DNA of 64,000 bases. Origin: Kitasatospora sp. Root107 (lineage in GTDB: Bacteria; Actinomycetota; Actinomycetes; Streptomycetales; Streptomycetaceae). The notes beneath the pieces were generated by a model. It saw only the letters and a list, made by a program, of their open reading frames with translations, searched no databases and was not told the DNA's origin. Numbering within the stretch: position 1 is the stretch's first letter; each line of letters opens with the position of its first letter. The translations under genes were made by a program, and so were the position numbers. The DNA lies in NCBI RefSeq assembly GCF_001424875.1, contig NZ_LMCT01000067.1, positions 368,880-432,879 of the forward strand. Direction: 5' to 3'. Positions 24,307 through 32,618 of the stretch are shown piece by piece.

Positions 24307-26361
24307 ATGGCGGAGGCCGTCGCACCTGAAGGTGTCCAGGAGGACCAGCAGCCCCCGGAGGTGACGGTCCACAACCTCTGGGTCCCGATCGGCGCTCTGC
24401 TGCTGGCGATGCTGCTGGCCGCGCTCGACCAGACCATCGTCTCCACCGCGCTGCCCACCATCGTCAGCGACCTCGGCGGCATGGAGCACCTGTCCTGGGT
24501 GGTCACCGCGTACATGCTGGCCGCCACGGCGGCCACCCCGCTCTGGGGCAAGCTGGGCGACATGTACGGCCGCAAGCGGCTGTTCCAGGCCTCCATCGTG
24601 ATCTTCCTGGTCGGCTCCGCGCTCTGCGGACTCTCCCAGAACATGGGCGAGTTGATCGCCTTCCGAGCTCTCCAGGGCCTCGGCGGCGGTGGCCTGATGG
24701 TGCTCTCGCAGGCGATCGTCGGCGACCTGGTGGCGCCGCGGGAGCGAGGCAAGTACCAGGGGCTGTTCGGTGCCGTCTTCGGGGTCACCAGCGTGCTCGG
24801 GCCGCTGCTCGGCGGGGTCTTCGTGGACAACCTGAGCTGGCGCTGGGTGTTCTACATCAACCTGCCGATCGGGATCGTCGCGCTGGTGGTGATCGCGCTG
24901 GTGCTGCACGGCAGCGAGGTCAAGCGGCAGCACCGCATCGACTACCTGGGCACCTTCCTGATCGCTTCGGTCGCCACCTGCCTGGTGCTGATGACCTCGC
25001 TCGGCGGGGTGACCTGGCCGTGGGGCTCGTGGCAGATCATCGGGCTCGGGGTGCTGGGCGTCGTCCTGCTGGGCTTCTTCATCGTGGTGGAGCGCAGGGC
25101 GGCCGAACCGGTGCTGCCGCTCAAGCTGTTCAACTCCCGGACCTTCAGCCTGGTCGCGGTGATCTCCTTCGTGGTCGGCTTCGCGATGTTCGGTGCGCTG
25201 ACCTACCTGCCGACCTTCCTCCAGGTGGTCATGCAGGTCTCGCCGACCATGTCCGGCATCCACATGCTGCCGATGGTGCTCGGCATGCTGTTCACCTCGA
25301 TCGGCTCCGGCCAGATCGTCGCCCGCACCGGCCACTACCGGGCCTTCCCGATCGCGGGCACCGCCGTGACCGCCGTCGGCCTGCTGCTGCTCTCCCGGCT
25401 GACCGAGAACAGCTCGACCACCGAGATGAGCATCTACTTCCTGGTCTTCGGCCTCGGGCTCGGCCTGGTGATGCAGGTGCTGGTGCTGATCGTGCAGAAC
25501 TCGGTCGGGTACCAGGATCTCGGCGTGGCCACCGCCGGGGCCACCTTCTTCCGCTCGATCGGTGCCTCCTTCGGCGTCTCGATCTTCGGCACCATCTTCG
25601 CCAGCGGCCTCAACCGCCGGCTCGCCGAGGACCTGGCGGGGGTTCAGCTCCCGCCGGGCTTCCAGCCGGACAGCATCGCCCAGGACCCCCGGTCGATCGG
25701 CACCCTGCCCCCCGACACCCAGGCCGGCATCTACCACGCGTACTCGGAGTCGATCACCCAGGTGTTCCTGTACGCGGTGCCGGTGGTGCTGGTCGCCTTC
25801 GTGCTCTCGCTCTTCCTGCGGGAGCAGAAGCTCCGCACAACCGTCACCGCCCCCGATCTCAGCGAGTCGATCGGCCTGAACCCGGTGGAGCGCTCCTCGC
25901 TGGACGAGATCGCCCGCGCCCTCGCGGTGCTCGGCACCCGGGACGCCCGCCGCGACCTGTTCCGCCGGATCACCGCCGAGGCCGGGCTCGACCTGCTGCC
26001 CGCCTCCAGCTGGCTGATCCTGCAGATGCAGCGGCACGGCTCCGTCGAGCCCGCCGAACTGGCCGAGCAGAAGATCGTCCCGATCGCGGTGATCGAGGAG
26101 GCCGCCCGGGAGGTGGAGAGCCGGGGCCTGGCGGTCCGCAACGGTCTGCCGCTGCGGCTCACCGAGCCGGGCTCCGAGGTGGCCGTCCGGCTGGTCGCCG
26201 CCCGCCGGGCCCAGCTCGCGAAGTTGCTCGGCGACTACGACGAGCAGCAGTTCGGCGAACTGGCCGACCTGCTCACCCGGCTGAGCTCCCAGCTGGGCGG
26301 CGACCGCCCCGACCGGACCGGCCCCGAACACCTCCAGCGCGGCGAGGGGCGGACGTACTGA
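24307..26361 (+). CDS. DHA2-type MFS drug exporter with C-terminal winged-helix-like domain
   Basis: A 684-residue protein. Residues 20-520 form a 14-helix DHA2 pump: motif C-like LLAALDQTIVSTALPTIVSD, loop 2-3 GKLGDMYGRKRLF and RALQGLGGGGLMVLSQAIVG. Residues about 545-684 are extra and soluble; they read like a MarR-type winged helix (LLPASSWLILQMQRHGSVEP, AVIEEAAREVESRGLAV, LRLTEPGSEVAVRLVAARRA). The extension may sense substrate or bind a partner on the cytosolic side. The ATG has GAGGAG upstream. A 13-bp tandem repeat begins at its last codons. Confidence 0.9.
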   Translation: MAEAVAPEGVQEDQQPPEVTVHNLWVPIGALLLAMLLAALDQTIVSTALPTIVSDLGGMEHLSWVVTAYMLAATAATPLWGKLGDMYGRKRLFQASIVIFLVGSALCGLSQNMGELIAFRALQGLGGGGLMVLSQAIVGDLVAPRERGKYQGLFGAVFGVTSVLGPLLGGVFVDNLSWRWVFYINLPIGIVALVVIALVLHGSEVKRQHRIDYLGTFLIASVATCLVLMTSLGGVTWPWGSWQIIGLGVLGVVLLGFFIVVERRAAEPVLPLKLFNSRTFSLVAVISFVVGFAMFGALTYLPTFLQVVMQVSPTMSGIHMLPMVLGMLFTSIGSGQIVARTGHYRAFPIAGTAVTAVGLLLLSRLTENSSTTEMSIYFLVFGLGLGLVMQVLVLIVQNSVGYQDLGVATAGATFFRSIGASFGVSIFGTIFASGLNRRLAEDLAGVQLPPGFQPDSIAQDPRSIGTLPPDTQAGIYHAYSESITQVFLYAVPVVLVAFVLSLFLREQKLRTTVTAPDLSESIGLNPVERSSLDEIARALAVLGTRDARRDLFRRITAEAGLDLLPASSWLILQMQRHGSVEPAELAEQKIVPIAVIEEAAREVESRGLAVRNGLPLRLTEPGSEVAVRLVAARRAQLAKLLGDYDEQQFGELADLLTRLSSQLGGDRPDRTGPEHLQRGEGRTY

Positions 26362-26409
26362 GCGGACGTACTGAGCGGACGTACTGAGCAGTCGTACTGA
26401 GCGGACGTC
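26349..26409. repeat. 13-bp tandem repeat at the MFS 3' end
   Basis: GCGGACGTACTGA is repeated at 26349, 26362 and 26375, followed by a degenerate copy (GCAGTCGTACTGA, 26388) and a partial fifth. The first unit ends exactly with the MFS stop codon, and the last touches the stop of the converging acetyltransferase. Confidence 0.9.
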
Positions 26410-27268
26410 AGCTCCGGGGCAGGTCGATCGAGCGGTACTCGTCCAGGACGGCGAAGCCGGTGGCGTCGTACAGGCTCATCGCGACGTCGTTGCCGCCGAA
26501 GACGTTGAACATCATCGCCTCGTCGCCGCCCTGCCGGGTGGCCCACTCGCCCACGGTCATCGCGGCCCGGCCGTAGCCCTTGCCGCGGTGTTCCGGGTGC
26601 ACGAGCAGGGAGAAGCCGAACGTGACGCCCGGCAGGAAGGCGTGGTTGACCCAGCCGGTGCCGATCTCCTCACCGGCGGCCTCCATCACGTAGAAGGCGT
26701 GACCCGGGGTCAGGAAGCCCTCCGGGAGGATCCGGGCCATGTCCTGGTCGGACTTCACCTTGGCCTGCTCCGGGGTGAGTGCACCGGCCCGGACGATGTC
26801 GGCGATGTACTCGGCCTCCTCACTCGCGTACCAGGCCGGGTACTCCTGCTCGGTGAGCCGGCGGACCGTCAGGCCCGGCGGCAGTTCGGGCTGCTCGGCG
26901 GCGGCCCGCATCCGGTTCTGCCCCCGGACCGGGTAGTCGGCGAACTGCCCCGGGCCGCCTACGAGCCGGACCTCCACCCGTCGCGCGCCCTGTTCGGCGC
27001 ACCAGCGTTCGGCCCACTCGCGTCCGTGCGGCACGGTCAGGTCGTGGATCCGGCCGACGGCCGTCCCGTTGTCGTCGGTCACCCCGACCGCGATCCACCC
27101 GCTGCCGTCGGTGGCGACCGTCCAGTCGTCGACCCCCTTCAGGGCCCGCTCCAGCAGGGCCTGGGCCAGCGGCTCCGAGCACCCCGCCGCCCGGTACGCG
27201 GCCAGCACCCGCTGCTCGAACCCGCTCCGCCACTCGCTCCGGTCGGTCACTGCTGCTATCGCGCACAT
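26408..27268 (-). CDS. GNAT family N-acetyltransferase, two-domain
   Basis: A 286-residue protein with an N-terminal half of weak similarity (residues 1-125, FEQRVLAAYRAAGCSEPLAQ) and a C-terminal GNAT domain (VRRLTEQEYPAWYASEEAEY, acetyl-CoA loop HPEHRGKGYGRAAM, NVFGGNDVAMSLYDATGFAV). The acceptor is unknown. The start lacks a strong ribosome site; a shorter form is possible. It converges on the MFS pump with the tandem repeat between. Confidence 0.88.
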   Translation of the reverse strand: MCAIAAVTDRSEWRSGFEQRVLAAYRAAGCSEPLAQALLERALKGVDDWTVATDGSGWIAVGVTDDNGTAVGRIHDLTVPHGREWAERWCAEQGARRVEVRLVGGPGQFADYPVRGQNRMRAAAEQPELPPGLTVRRLTEQEYPAWYASEEAEYIADIVRAGALTPEQAKVKSDQDMARILPEGFLTPGHAFYVMEAAGEEIGTGWVNHAFLPGVTFGFSLLVHPEHRGKGYGRAAMTVGEWATRQGGDEAMMFNVFGGNDVAMSLYDATGFAVLDEYRSIDLPRS

Positions 27269-27423
27269 CCCTGCAGCCTAGGCGGGGTGCCTGTGTGGGA
27301 GGCGGCATTTATTTGAGGGCTCCTCTTACGGACCGTCAGATCTCGGACAGGCATCGAAGTGTCGGCAATCCGGGATATTTCGGGCTTATCAACAGGCGGT
27401 GGATTGACCCGAAGGCTGAAATA

Positions 27424-27441
27424 TAGGTAAGCCTTGCCTAA
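27424..27441 (+). promoter_or_regulatory. Iron-box-like DmdR/IdeR site
   Basis: TAGGTAAGCCTTGCCTAA matches the actinobacterial iron-box consensus TAGGTTAGGCTAACCTAA at 14 of 18 positions, with both outer half-sites intact. It lies 29-46 bp before the GTG start of the membrane protein that follows, in the expected position for iron-dependent repression. Confidence 0.65.
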
Positions 27442-27470
27442 TACCTATCTCGAGCTGTTTGGAGGCGTCT

Positions 27471-28022
27471 GTGTCCGCTCTGCCCTCGTCGCGGCCGCTG
27501 GGCCTGCACGACAGCTGGTGGACGGTCGCCGCGGCAGCCTTGCTGGCCTGTGCCGGACTCACGGCGTGCGCCTGGATCTCCGCCCACGTCCATTCGGACC
27601 CGACGCTGCACTCGGCGGCCCTCTTCGTCCACCTTGCTTCGCTGGTCCTCGGCTTCGGAGCTGTGATGGTCGCCGACTACCACGGGCTGCTCTGGATGAC
27701 CCGCAGGTGCACGCTGTTCGAGACCCTCCGCACCACCTCCCGCCTGCACGTCCCGATCTGGGCCGGGCTGGCCGGGCTGGTCGTCAGCGGCATGATGCTC
27801 GAACCCGACCTGACCTCGCCCCTCACCCGGATCAAGCTCGCCCTGGTCCTCCTCCTCACCGTCAACGGCCTGCAAGCGGGTCTGCTCGACCGACGGATGG
27901 CCGATCACTCCGCCACCGCCCTCACCCCGCGCCTGCTCGCCTGGGGCGCCGGCACCGCACTGCTCTCCCAGGTCTGCTGGTGGGGCGCGGTCGTGATCGG
28001 CTTCTGGAACACCCAGCACTGA
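27471..28022 (+). CDS. Iron-regulated polytopic membrane protein of unknown function
   Basis: A 183-residue protein with about five membrane helices (WTVAAAALLACAGLTACAWI near residue 20; FVHLASLVLGFGAVMVADYH; VPIWAGLAGLVVSGMM; ALVLLLTVNGLQAG; LLSQVCWWGAVVIGF). Helix 2 is flanked by histidines (HVHSDPTLH, FVHL, ADYHG) that could bind heme or metal. The GTG start has GGAGG five bases upstream. I cannot name the family; the layout recalls CopD-like or small cytochrome membrane proteins. The iron box suggests expression under iron starvation. Confidence 0.8.
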   Translation: MSALPSSRPLGLHDSWWTVAAAALLACAGLTACAWISAHVHSDPTLHSAALFVHLASLVLGFGAVMVADYHGLLWMTRRCTLFETLRTTSRLHVPIWAGLAGLVVSGMMLEPDLTSPLTRIKLALVLLLTVNGLQAGLLDRRMADHSATALTPRLLAWGAGTALLSQVCWWGAVVIGFWNTQH

Positions 28023-28047
28023 CCGGCCGCGCCCCGCTCCGTCGGGC

Positions 28048-28401
28048 CTACCGGTCAGCGAAGAAGACCGAACGCAGCTTCAAACGGTCCGTGGCCGGGT
28101 GGCCGTGCGGGCGCAGGGTCCAGGAGTCACCGGTGCAGTCGGGCTCGGTGAAGACCATGGCCCAGGTGTCGGTGTTGTTGTGCGGGGCGAAGGCAGGCTC
28201 GGACGCGTCCGAGTCCGCGACCTCCGGGAGGGTGACGCAGGCAGGGCTGTCCGGGTCATGGAGGGTTGCCGCCTGCGCCCGGCCGTCCAGGCCGACGAAC
28301 CGGTAGCCGAAGTCGCCGGTGGCCGCCTGCGCGGGTGTCGCCATGACCGCCGTGAGGGCAAGAGCACCGCAGACGGAGGCAAGGGTGTGTCGAAGACGCA
28401 C
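28048..28401 (-). CDS. Small secreted protein, unknown function
   Basis: About 117 residues with a signal peptide (VRLRHTLASVCGALALTAVM, cleavage after PAQAA). The mature part of about 90 residues holds two cysteines (SPACVTLPEV and TEPDCTGDSWTL) that could form a disulphide, in a short beta-rich domain. I chose the GTG start because GAGGA lies six bases upstream; an ATG nine codons earlier has no such site. No family recognised. Confidence 0.7.
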   Translation of the reverse strand: MRLRHTLASVCGALALTAVMATPAQAATGDFGYRFVGLDGRAQAATLHDPDSPACVTLPEVADSDASEPAFAPHNNTDTWAMVFTEPDCTGDSWTLRPHGHPATDRLKLRSVFFADR

Positions 28402-28653
28402 GGAGATCCTCGTTTCATGAAGGGACATTTGAGGTCACCCGCACACCTACCGGGTCTACAGCACCAGTGTGTTGAAGGCATTCAAGCGAAACGTATCTCC
28501 CTCACCTGTTCGGCCCACGAGACGTCGATGTCCACCGGGTTTGTCGGCGCTTCGGGGCGATGAGCCGCTTGCTCCGGAGGATGTAGGAGACTGCTGACAC
28601 GTGATCAGGCTCAGGTCGCCGGTCGGGCGGCCGTGGAACGTACGAGGTGTCAG

Positions 28654-28989
28654 ATGGCCAGCGTGGTGAAGATCAACGTGTTGACGGTGCCCACCGAGAT
28701 GCGGGAGACCCTGGAGCAGCGGTTTGCCTCGCGGGCCGGGTCGGTGGAGAACTCGGACGGCTTCGAGTGGTTCGAGCTGCTCCGGCCGGTGGAGGGTACG
28801 GAGCAGTATCTGGTGTACACCCGCTGGGCCAGCGAGGAGCACTTCAAGGCGTGGATGGAGGGCCCGATGCAGGCGGCGCACCGTCAGGGTCCGCCGAACG
28901 CCGAGGGCGGTCAGCCGAAGCCCGCGGCCTCCGGGTCGACGCTGTGGTCCTTCGAGGTGGTGCAGTCGACCGGCCCGAAGCAGGGCTGA
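28654..28989 (+). CDS. IsdG/MhuD-type heme-degrading monooxygenase
   Basis: A 111-residue ferredoxin-like ABM-fold protein. The catalytic triad of the IsdG family, Asn-Trp-His, is present as N8 (VVKINVLTV), W67 (HFKAWMEG) and H76 (QAAHRQG); the positions are shifted by one from mycobacterial MhuD (N7, W66, H75). These enzymes open heme and release iron. RFASRAGSVENSDGFEWFEL is the usual dimer strand/helix. It lies about 600 bp after the iron-box membrane gene but probably has its own promoter. A terminator follows. Confidence 0.87.
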   Translation: MASVVKINVLTVPTEMRETLEQRFASRAGSVENSDGFEWFELLRPVEGTEQYLVYTRWASEEHFKAWMEGPMQAAHRQGPPNAEGGQPKPAASGSTLWSFEVVQSTGPKQG

Positions 28990-28998
28990 GCCGGACGG

Positions 28999-29032
28999 GG
29001 ACGCCTGGCCTCTGAGGAAAGGTCAGGCGTCC
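28999..29032. terminator. Bidirectional terminator
   Basis: GGACGCCTGGCC (28999-29010) pairs with GGTCAGGCGTCC (29021-29032) around a 10-nt loop (one mismatch). It serves the heme monooxygenase on one strand and the end of the ECF operon, whose stop lies in the right arm, on the other. Confidence 0.75.
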
Positions 29033-29856
29033 TTGAAGGTGACCGGGGCGTCGAAGGCTGCGCGGCGGACCGAGCGGCGCAGGGCGCGCAGGATCGGGCC
29101 GCCGACGGTGAGGCAGAGGGCGGCGGTGAGTACGGCGCGGGGGAGGTCCCAGCCGAGGGAGGTGGCCAGGCAGTAGGCCAGGAAGTGGCCCAGGTTGGTG
29201 CCGAGGTCGGCGCCGGGGTCGAAGGACAGGGCCGGGGGGAGGCCGACGCCGAGGTAGGGCCAGAACTGAAGGTTCATCACGGTGCCGTACGCGACCGAGG
29301 CGAGGGCGCCGTAGCCGGCCAGCAGCAGGAGTTCGGGGCGGCCGCGCAGCCGGGCGGGGCCTGGCAGCAGGCCGGCGCCGAGGCAGACCCAGCCCATGCT
29401 GAGCATCTGGAACGGCAGCCAGGGCCCGATCCCGCCAGTCAGCAGGGCGGAGGCGAACATGGTGACCGAGCCGAGCACGAAGCCGAAGCCCGGGCCGAGC
29501 ACCCGCCCGGCGAGCACCATCAGGAAGAACATCGGCTCCAGTCCGGCGGTCCCCGCGCCGAGCGGGCGCAGTGCCGCCCCGGCGGCGGCCAGTACGCCGA
29601 GCAGCGCCACCGACTTGGCGTCCAGACCGGGGCTGCCGTCCGAACGCCCCTCGGAGATCTGGGCGATGACCACGCCGAGCAGCAGTGGCATCAGCAGGGC
29701 GAACAGCCACGGCGCGTCGGTGGAGTGCCCGGCCAGCGCCGAGGACGGGTCGGCGAGCAGTGGCCAGCCGAAGGCGACCGCGCCGATCGCGGTGATCAGC
29801 AGGAGCAGGAGGACGGAGCGTCCGCCGAGCGGCACCGGCCGGGTGAGGGGCTTCAC
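29023..29856 (-). CDS. ECF transporter S component, probable cobalamin-related
   Basis: A 277-residue membrane protein with six to seven helices and the features of ECF substrate-binding subunits (ALLGVLAAAGAALRPLGAGT, FFLMVLAGRVLGPGFGFVLG, GPWLPFQMLSMGWVCLGAGL). I prefer the GTG start with AAGGGAG upstream over an ATG five codons earlier that overlaps the ATPase stop. It is last in a five-gene operon under a cobalamin riboswitch, so the ligand is probably B12 or a precursor; the set resembles the riboswitch-linked CbrT/CbrU/CbrV group. Confidence 0.85.
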   Translation of the reverse strand: MKPLTRPVPLGGRSVLLLLLITAIGAVAFGWPLLADPSSALAGHSTDAPWLFALLMPLLLGVVIAQISEGRSDGSPGLDAKSVALLGVLAAAGAALRPLGAGTAGLEPMFFLMVLAGRVLGPGFGFVLGSVTMFASALLTGGIGPWLPFQMLSMGWVCLGAGLLPGPARLRGRPELLLLAGYGALASVAYGTVMNLQFWPYLGVGLPPALSFDPGADLGTNLGHFLAYCLATSLGWDLPRAVLTAALCLTVGGPILRALRRSVRRAAFDAPVTFKDA

Positions 29857-29867
29857 GCGGGCTCCCT

Positions 29868-31475
29868 TCATGCCGGGGTCCGGAGGGCGTCGCTGACCTG
29901 GGTGACCGTCAGCCAGGGCAGCGGGGCGAGCACCTTGGCGACCTGCGGGGCGAACACCGGGGAGGAGACCACCACTTCGGCGCTCGGGCCGTCCGCGACG
30001 ATCTCGCCCTCGGCCAGGATGACGGTGCGGTGGGCGAGTTCGGCGGCCAGCTCGACGTCGTGGGTGGCCAGCAGGACGGCGTGGCCGTCGGCGGCCAGTT
30101 CGCGCAGCACGGTGACCAGGCGGGCCTTGGCGGCGTAGTCCAGGCCCCGGGTCGGCTCGTCCAGCAGGATCAGGTCGGGGCGGGTGGTGAGCACCACGGC
30201 CAAGGCCAGGGTGAGGCGTTGGCCCTCGGAGAGGTCGCGCGGGTGCAAGGTGTCGTCGATGCCGGGCAGCAGGCGGGCCACCAGTGCGCGGCAACTGCCG
30301 GGCGGCGTACCGGAGTCGTGGTCAGCGCCGGCGCACTCGGCGGTCACCGTCTCGGCGTACAGCAGGTCGCGCGGCTCCTGCGGGACCAGGCCGACCCGGC
30401 GGATCAGCTCCTTGGGCCTGGACCGGTGCGGGGTCAGCCCGGCGGCGCTGATGGTGCCCGAGTCCGGCTTGTACAGGCCGGCCAGGGCGCCGAGCAGGGT
30501 GGACTTGCCCGCGCCGTTGCGGCCCATCAGGGCGGTGATCTCGCCGGGGCGCAGGGCGAGTTCGACCCCGCGCAGCACCGGGTTCGGCCCGCGCTTGAGG
30601 GTCAGCCGGGAGACCACTGCGACCGGTTCGGTGGTGACCGGGGGGACGACGGGCGGGGTCCGGCCCTCGAGTGCGGCCCGCAGCGGGGCGGCCCGGCGGC
30701 GGGCGTCCCGGACGGACAGTGGCAGTGGTGACCAGCCGGCCGCCCGGCCGAGGCCGACCACCGGCGGGTAGACCGGGGAGAGGGCCATCAGTTCGGCCGG
30801 GTCGCCGAACCTGGCCGGTCCGTCCGGGGTGAGCAGCAGCACCCGGTCGGCGTACTGGACCACCCGCTCCAGCCGGTGCTCGGTCATCAGCACGGTGGTG
30901 CCGAGGTCGTGCACCAGCCGTTGCAGCACCGCGAGCACCTCCTCGGCGGCGCCGGGGTCGAGCGCCGAGGTGGGCTCGTCCAGCACCAGCACCTTGGGGT
31001 GGCTGGTCAGCACCGAGCCGATGGCGACCCGCTGTTGCTGGCCGCCGGAGAGGGTGGAGAGCGCCCGGTCGCGCAGCTCGGCCAGGCCGAGCAGGTCGAG
31101 GGTGTCCTCGACCCGGCGGCGCATCACCTCCGGCGCGATGCCCAGCGACTCCATGCCGTAGGCGAGTTCGTCCTCCACGTTGTCGGTGACGAAGTGTGCC
31201 ACCGGGTCCTGGCCCACCATGCCGACCAGGTCGGCGAGTTCGCGCGGGCGGTGCTCGCGGGTGTCCCGGCCGTCGACGGTGACCCGGCCGTGCAGGACGC
31301 CGCCGGTGAAGTGCGGCACCAGGCCGTTGACCGCGCCCAGCAGGGTGGACTTGCCGACCCCGGAGGGGCCGACCACCAGGCAGAGTTCCCCCTCGGGGAC
31401 GGTCAGGTCGAGGCCGCCGAGCACGGGAGCGGCGGCGTCATGGTACTGGACCGAGACCTGTTCGAAGTGGATCAC
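29868..31475 (-). CDS. ECF transporter ATPase, two fused ABC domains
   Basis: A 535-residue protein holding both ATPases of an ECF transporter. Domain 1: Walker A GPSGVGKST, signature LSGGQQQR, Walker B VLVLDEPTSALD, H-loop TEHR. Domain 2: Walker A GRNGAGKST, signature LSEGQRLT, Walker B LILLDEPTRGLD, H-loop ATHD. Both sites look competent. A shorter central linker with RRRAAPLRAALEGRTPP joins them. The GTG start overlaps the T-component stop (GTGA). It powers uptake through the T and S subunits encoded on either side. Confidence 0.95.
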   Translation of the reverse strand: MIHFEQVSVQYHDAAAPVLGGLDLTVPEGELCLVVGPSGVGKSTLLGAVNGLVPHFTGGVLHGRVTVDGRDTREHRPRELADLVGMVGQDPVAHFVTDNVEDELAYGMESLGIAPEVMRRRVEDTLDLLGLAELRDRALSTLSGGQQQRVAIGSVLTSHPKVLVLDEPTSALDPGAAEEVLAVLQRLVHDLGTTVLMTEHRLERVVQYADRVLLLTPDGPARFGDPAELMALSPVYPPVVGLGRAAGWSPLPLSVRDARRRAAPLRAALEGRTPPVVPPVTTEPVAVVSRLTLKRGPNPVLRGVELALRPGEITALMGRNGAGKSTLLGALAGLYKPDSGTISAAGLTPHRSRPKELIRRVGLVPQEPRDLLYAETVTAECAGADHDSGTPPGSCRALVARLLPGIDDTLHPRDLSEGQRLTLALAVVLTTRPDLILLDEPTRGLDYAAKARLVTVLRELAADGHAVLLATHDVELAAELAHRTVILAEGEIVADGPSAEVVVSSPVFAPQVAKVLAPLPWLTVTQVSDALRTPA

Positions 31476-32608
31476 TTGGGGGCTCCGGGGCGGGGCGGGG
31501 CAGGGGCGACGAAGGCGGGCAGCAGACCGAGCAGTACGGCGAGCGCGGGCAGCAGCGGGAGTTCGGGCACGGTGGGTGGCACGGCCGGCGGGTTGAAGGC
31601 GGCGGGGTCGCGGCCGGAGAGCCAGATCAGCAGGCCCGCGACGGCCAGGCCCGAGCCCGCCACCAGCCACTCCCGCCAGGCCCAGGGGTCGGGCCGGTAG
31701 CGGGTCCTGACGGAGCGTCGGCTGCCGAGCAGCAGCCCGGCGCCGAGCGCGGCCAGGCCGATCAGCAGGACCGGCAGCGCCCAGCGCACGGTGCCCTCGG
31801 TGAGCAGGCCGTAGCAGGCCACGCACACCGCGAGCAGGCCGGTCAGGGTGAGCGCGCCGATCGAACGGGCGACCCGGCGCGGGAGGTCGGCGGTGCGGCC
31901 GAAGCCCCGGCTGTCCATGGTGGCCGCCAGGCTGACAGAGCGTTCGAGGGCCGACTCCAGCACCGGCAGGCCGACGCTGAGCAGCGAGCGCAGGCCCTTG
32001 TCGGAGCGGCCGCGCAGCCTGCGGGCCGACCTGATCCGCTGGACGTCGGCGACCAGGTTGGGGCTGAAGGTGAGCGCCACCACGGCGGCCACCCCGGCCT
32101 CGTACAGCGCGCCGGGCAGGGCGCGCAGCAGGCGGGCCGGGTTGGCCAGTGCGTTGGCGGCGCCGACGCAGATCAGCAGGGTGGCCAGCCGCAGGCTCTG
32201 GTAGAGCGAGTAGAGCAGTCCCTCCAGGGTGACGGCGCCGCCGATCCGCACCCCCTGCGCCCAGTCCGGCAGCGGGAGTTGGGGCAATGTGAAGAGCACA
32301 TGGGTGCCGCCGACCCCGGAGCCGAGGAAGACGGTGAAGAGCAGCCGGATGCCGAGCACCGCCAGTGCCACCTTGACGAAGGCGGTGTAGGAGCGGGCCC
32401 AGGGCTCGGTGCTGCGCCGGGCCGCGACCACGTAGCCGGAGACCGCGACGATCAGCAGGAGCAGCAGCGGATTGGTGGTGCGGGAGGCCGCCGCGCCGAG
32501 CCCGATCGCCCACAGCCACCATGCGCCGGGGTGCAGGTGGCGCGGGCCGATCGCTGAGCGGGTCGAGCGGACGGGGCGGGGCTGCCGGGTGCGGTTGGGC
32601 GTGGGCAC
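31472..32608 (-). CDS. ECF transporter transmembrane (T) component, CbiQ family
   Basis: A membrane protein of about 378 residues. The CbiQ/EcfT body includes TFSPNLVADVQRIRSARRLR and the second Ala/Ser-Arg-Gly coupling motif in ATMDSRGFGRTADLPRRV, which contact the ATPases. Unusually it has extra helices after about residue 250 (LLIGLAALGAGLLLG, VAGSGLAVAGLLIWLSG, LLPALAVLLGLLPAFVAP), so it is longer than simple T components. The frame offers two GTGs nine bases apart; the second has the better-spaced GAGG. Confidence 0.9.
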   Translation of the reverse strand: MPTPNRTRQPRPVRSTRSAIGPRHLHPGAWWLWAIGLGAAASRTTNPLLLLLIVAVSGYVVAARRSTEPWARSYTAFVKVALAVLGIRLLFTVFLGSGVGGTHVLFTLPQLPLPDWAQGVRIGGAVTLEGLLYSLYQSLRLATLLICVGAANALANPARLLRALPGALYEAGVAAVVALTFSPNLVADVQRIRSARRLRGRSDKGLRSLLSVGLPVLESALERSVSLAATMDSRGFGRTADLPRRVARSIGALTLTGLLAVCVACYGLLTEGTVRWALPVLLIGLAALGAGLLLGSRRSVRTRYRPDPWAWREWLVAGSGLAVAGLLIWLSGRDPAAFNPPAVPPTVPELPLLPALAVLLGLLPAFVAPAPPRPGAPK

Positions 32609-32618
32609 GGATGACACC

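Noticed and set aside
24178..26331. 717-codon minus-strand open frame opposite the MFS pump
   Set aside because: Composition is Gln/His/Glu/Arg/Gly-rich as expected for the antisense of a GC3-biased gene; the plus strand shows clear MFS motifs.
26349..26409. CRISPR-like array
   Set aside because: Units are 13 bp, directly abutting, without spacers and without cas genes nearby.
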